Positions 5,355 to 6,386 of a DNA stretch of 6,386 bases are shown here, piece after piece. The stretch lies in NCBI GenBank assembly GCA_017745015.1, contig JAGIAF010000195.1, forward strand, positions 1 to 6,386, in the 5' to 3' direction. The notes beneath the pieces were generated by a model, which worked only from the letters and a program-made list of their open reading frames with translations, did no database searches and was not told the origin of the DNA. The first letter of the stretch is position 1. Every line of letters starts with the position of its first letter. The position numbers were made by a program, and so were the translations under genes. The DNA comes from Bdellovibrio sp. (lineage in GTDB: Bacteria > Bdellovibrionota > Bdellovibrionia > Bdellovibrionales > Bdellovibrionaceae).

Positions 5355-5540
5355 ATGGGAACCGACAAACACAATAGACCTCTATCTAACGACTCTAAAG
5401 AAAGATCAGGCAGATCAGATGATATGAGGAGAGAAGACACTTCTCGCTCATCAGGCGGCGGTCGCTCAAGTGAGAGCCAAAGATCTTCAAGCGAAAGATC
5501 TTCTTCTTCAAATGAAAGAAGAGATACAAACAGACGCTAA
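5355..5540 (+). CDS. Ser/Arg-rich small disordered protein
   Basis: This 61-residue protein has no family I recognise. Seventeen Ser and 13 Arg make up about half of it, with Asp, Glu, Asn and Gly filling most of the rest. It has no cysteine and almost no hydrophobic residues, so it should be intrinsically disordered. The second half is dense in RSS, SERSS and NERR units and superficially recalls eukaryotic SR domains; binding to RNA or other polyanions, or Ser phosphorylation, is conceivable but unproven. An in-frame ATG at 5325 lies inside a hairpin. The start at 5355 was chosen because AGGAG (5345-5349) is 5 nt before it. The gene has its own sigma-54 promoter and terminator, so it is likely a separate, strongly regulated unit although it sits 70 bp behind clpB. 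Confidence 0.75.
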   Translation: MGTDKHNRPLSNDSKERSGRSDDMRREDTSRSSGGGRSSESQRSSSERSSSSNERRDTNRR

Positions 5541-5552
5541 AGTTTAAAAGCG

Positions 5553-5569
5553 CTTCACAGAATGTGAAG
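5553..5569 (+). repeat. Small perfect hairpin after the Ser/Arg-rich gene
   Basis: CTTCACA-GAA-TGTGAAG is a perfect 7-bp dyad with a 3-nt loop, 12 bp past the stop codon and just before the terminator. Confidence 0.5.
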
Positions 5570-5581
5570 TGAAAGGAATCG

Positions 5582-5613
5582 GGGCTTCCAAGAAATGGGA
5601 GCCCTTTCTTTTT
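5582..5613 (+). terminator. Rho-independent terminator of the Ser/Arg-rich gene
   Basis: GGGCTTCC (5582-5589) pairs with GGGAGCCC (5597-5604), with one G-U pair and a 7-nt loop, and is followed directly by TTTCTTTTT. It separates this plus-strand unit from the convergent DUF1328 gene. Confidence 0.88.
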
Positions 5614-5628
5614 GGAAATGATTCGAGA

Positions 5629-5672
5629 CAAGTTGCCCCGGGAACTTTTCCCAAGGTGTGGGGCAAGTTGCC
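5629..5672. repeat. Direct and inverted repeats between the convergent small genes
   Basis: CAAGTTGCC occurs twice (5629-5637 and 5664-5672). TTGCCCC (5633-5639) and GGGGCAA (5660-5666) form an inverted pair around an inner GGGAA/TTCCC dyad (5640-5652). No T-run follows on the minus strand, so it is not a standard terminator for the DUF1328 gene, though it may act as one weakly. Confidence 0.5.
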
Positions 5673-5689
5673 TCGTTCTTTGAGTTTCG

Positions 5690-5860
5690 TCACCGCTGGC
5701 CTTTGCCGACCATATTGATCACGAAGCTGATGACGGCGAGTACCAGGAAAACGATCAGGAGAATACGACCGATCTCCATCGACATCCCAGCGACACCATT
5801 GGCTCCGAGCACGAATGCTACCAGAGCGAGAATAAAGAATGCGATTGCAGCCCTTAGCAT
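5690..5860 (-). CDS. DUF1328/UPF0391 (YtjA-like) small membrane protein
   Basis: This 56-residue protein begins MLRAAIAFFILALVAFVLG and has two hydrophobic helices: about residues 4-24 and about 31-51, the latter running ILLIVFLVLAVISFVI. A Gly-rich turn with GVAG lies between them and the tail is short and basic (GKGQR). Length, spacing and the LALVAFVLGANGVAG segment fit the DUF1328 family of tiny inner-membrane proteins, whose function is not known; members often sit among stress-response genes. AGAGGAGG (5866-5873) lies 5 nt before the ATG, a near-ideal ribosome binding site. It has its own sigma-54 promoter 37 bp upstream and follows the activator gene in the same direction, with 81 bp between them. 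It converges with the Ser/Arg-rich gene. Confidence 0.88.
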   Translation of the reverse strand: MLRAAIAFFILALVAFVLGANGVAGMSMEIGRILLIVFLVLAVISFVINMVGKGQR

Positions 5861-5896
5861 AATAACCTCCTCTGTCAGGCTTTACCCATTCTTCAA

Positions 5897-5912
5897 AGCA
5901 AGATAGGTGCCA
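5897..5912 (-). promoter_or_regulatory. Sigma-54 (-24/-12) promoter for the DUF1328 gene
   Basis: On the minus strand TGGCACCTATCTTGCT, preceded by C, matches the consensus YTGGCAYR-N4-TTGCW except for one base (C at the R position). GG (5910-5911) and GC (5898-5899) are exactly 10 nt apart. The start would be near 5886, giving a leader of about 26 nt that carries the strong ribosome binding site. Confidence 0.78.
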
Positions 5913-5941
5913 GCTCGCACAAAGTTGGGTGTGAGATAACA

Positions 5942-6386
5942 CTAGCGCGTAAGTTTGCGATAAAGAGTTTTACGATCAATACCAAGATCTTTTGCAGTTT
6001 TCTCTTTTGCGCCAAGATTGATTTCTAGAGCGTACTGAATGTACAACCGATTCATCTCTTCTAAGGGAAGAATGCGATTTTCGACAACTTTCTCCATCAG
6101 GAAATTTAAGGTGTCCTTCTTGGCTGTTTCTTTGGTGGCGTCATCAGAGTGCAAGAGATCCGAAAGTTCGATCATGCCGCCAGATGCGAGCACTACGGCT
6201 CTTTCAATTCGATTCTCTAATTCACGCACATTGCCGGGCCAGTGTTGAGTCACAAGATAGTCGTTTGCAGCGGTGGTAAGCCCATCAATAACTTTAGAAT
6301 TTGCCGTAGAGTATTTCGTAACAAAGTGTTCAGCTAAGGGGAGAATGTCTTCCTTGCGCTCGCGCAAAGCGGGTACCGTGATGGAG
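5942..6386 (-). CDS. Sigma-54-dependent AAA+ transcriptional activator (NtrC family), 3' part
   Basis: Only the C-terminal 147 codons are in the window; the gene runs off its right edge. The visible part opens with ITVPALRERKEDILPLAEHF, the standard stretch late in the sigma-54-interaction AAA+ domain. It continues with WPGNVRELENRIERAV (from 6241 down), the lid helix bearing the sensor-2 arginine. The last 40 or so residues are a Fis-type helix-turn-helix ending KTAKDLGIDRKTLYRKLTR, which should bind enhancer sites upstream of sigma-54 promoters. The N-terminal part, with the sensory or receiver domain, Walker motifs and GAFTGA loop, is not visible, so the signal it answers cannot be told. 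The in-frame TTG at 6367 is an internal Leu, not a start. The stop codon is 30 bp from the sigma-54 promoter of the DUF1328 gene, a likely target (inference). Confidence 0.95.
   Translation of the reverse strand, partial: SITVPALRERKEDILPLAEHFVTKYSTANSKVIDGLTTAANDYLVTQHWPGNVRELENRIERAVVLASGGMIELSDLLHSDDATKETAKKDTLNFLMEKVVENRILPLEEMNRLYIQYALEINLGAKEKTAKDLGIDRKTLYRKLTR

Noticed and set aside
5544..5942. Minus-strand 132-codon ORF over the DUF1328 gene
   Set aside because: It is in another frame from the DUF1328 gene, has a mixed, Cys- and Trp-containing composition of no recognisable kind, and runs through the terminator hairpin region.
5929..5942. GTGT-GAGATA-ACAC dyad between the activator stop codon and the DUF1328 promoter as an enhancer site
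   Set aside because: Four-base arms are expected many times by chance and it is too close to the -24 box for a usual enhancer site.

Overview
The window looks like chromosomal DNA from a Bdellovibrio-type predatory bacterium or a close relative. The reasons are a short flagellin of the type that lineage carries in several copies, a lysine/alanine-rich histone-like protein, moderate GC content, and strong GGAGG-type ribosome binding sites. The genus is an inference from protein resemblance; no marker gene such as 16S rRNA is present.

The left third is read on the minus strand. At 84-668 lies a two-block protein, with a Lys/Ala-rich half followed by an Asp/Glu-rich half, closed by a strong hairpin terminator at 33-62. 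After a 391-bp stretch without a supported gene comes the flagellin gene (1060-1893), which ends in a tandem set of hairpins. Its upstream region is unusually long (1894-2373, 480 bp). It holds a candidate sigma-28 promoter about 310 bases before the start codon and, between promoter and gene, three inverted repeats and a possible 29-codon leader ORF. Next is a small four-cysteine protein of unknown function (2374-2634). It is divergent from clpB with only 67 bp between the two genes.

The middle is clpB (2702-5284, plus strand), a full-length disaggregase with both ATPase sites intact.

The right end is the most interesting part. Right after the clpB stop is a near-consensus sigma-54 (-24/-12) promoter (5289-5305, plus). 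It leads into a hairpin and a 61-residue Ser/Arg-rich, probably disordered protein (5355-5540). Convergent to it, on the minus strand, is a 56-residue two-helix membrane protein of the DUF1328/UPF0391 (YtjA-like) family (5690-5860). This gene also has a near-perfect sigma-54 promoter (5897-5912). Immediately upstream of that promoter is the 3' part of a sigma-54-dependent AAA+ activator gene with a Fis-type helix-turn-helix (5942 to beyond 6386). Two sigma-54 promoters within about 600 bp, both serving tiny genes beside an activator of exactly that sigma factor, suggest a compact and perhaps undescribed regulon. Its members may be linked to envelope or protein stress, given the DUF1328 protein and the adjoining chaperone gene. 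That the activator controls these two promoters is an inference.
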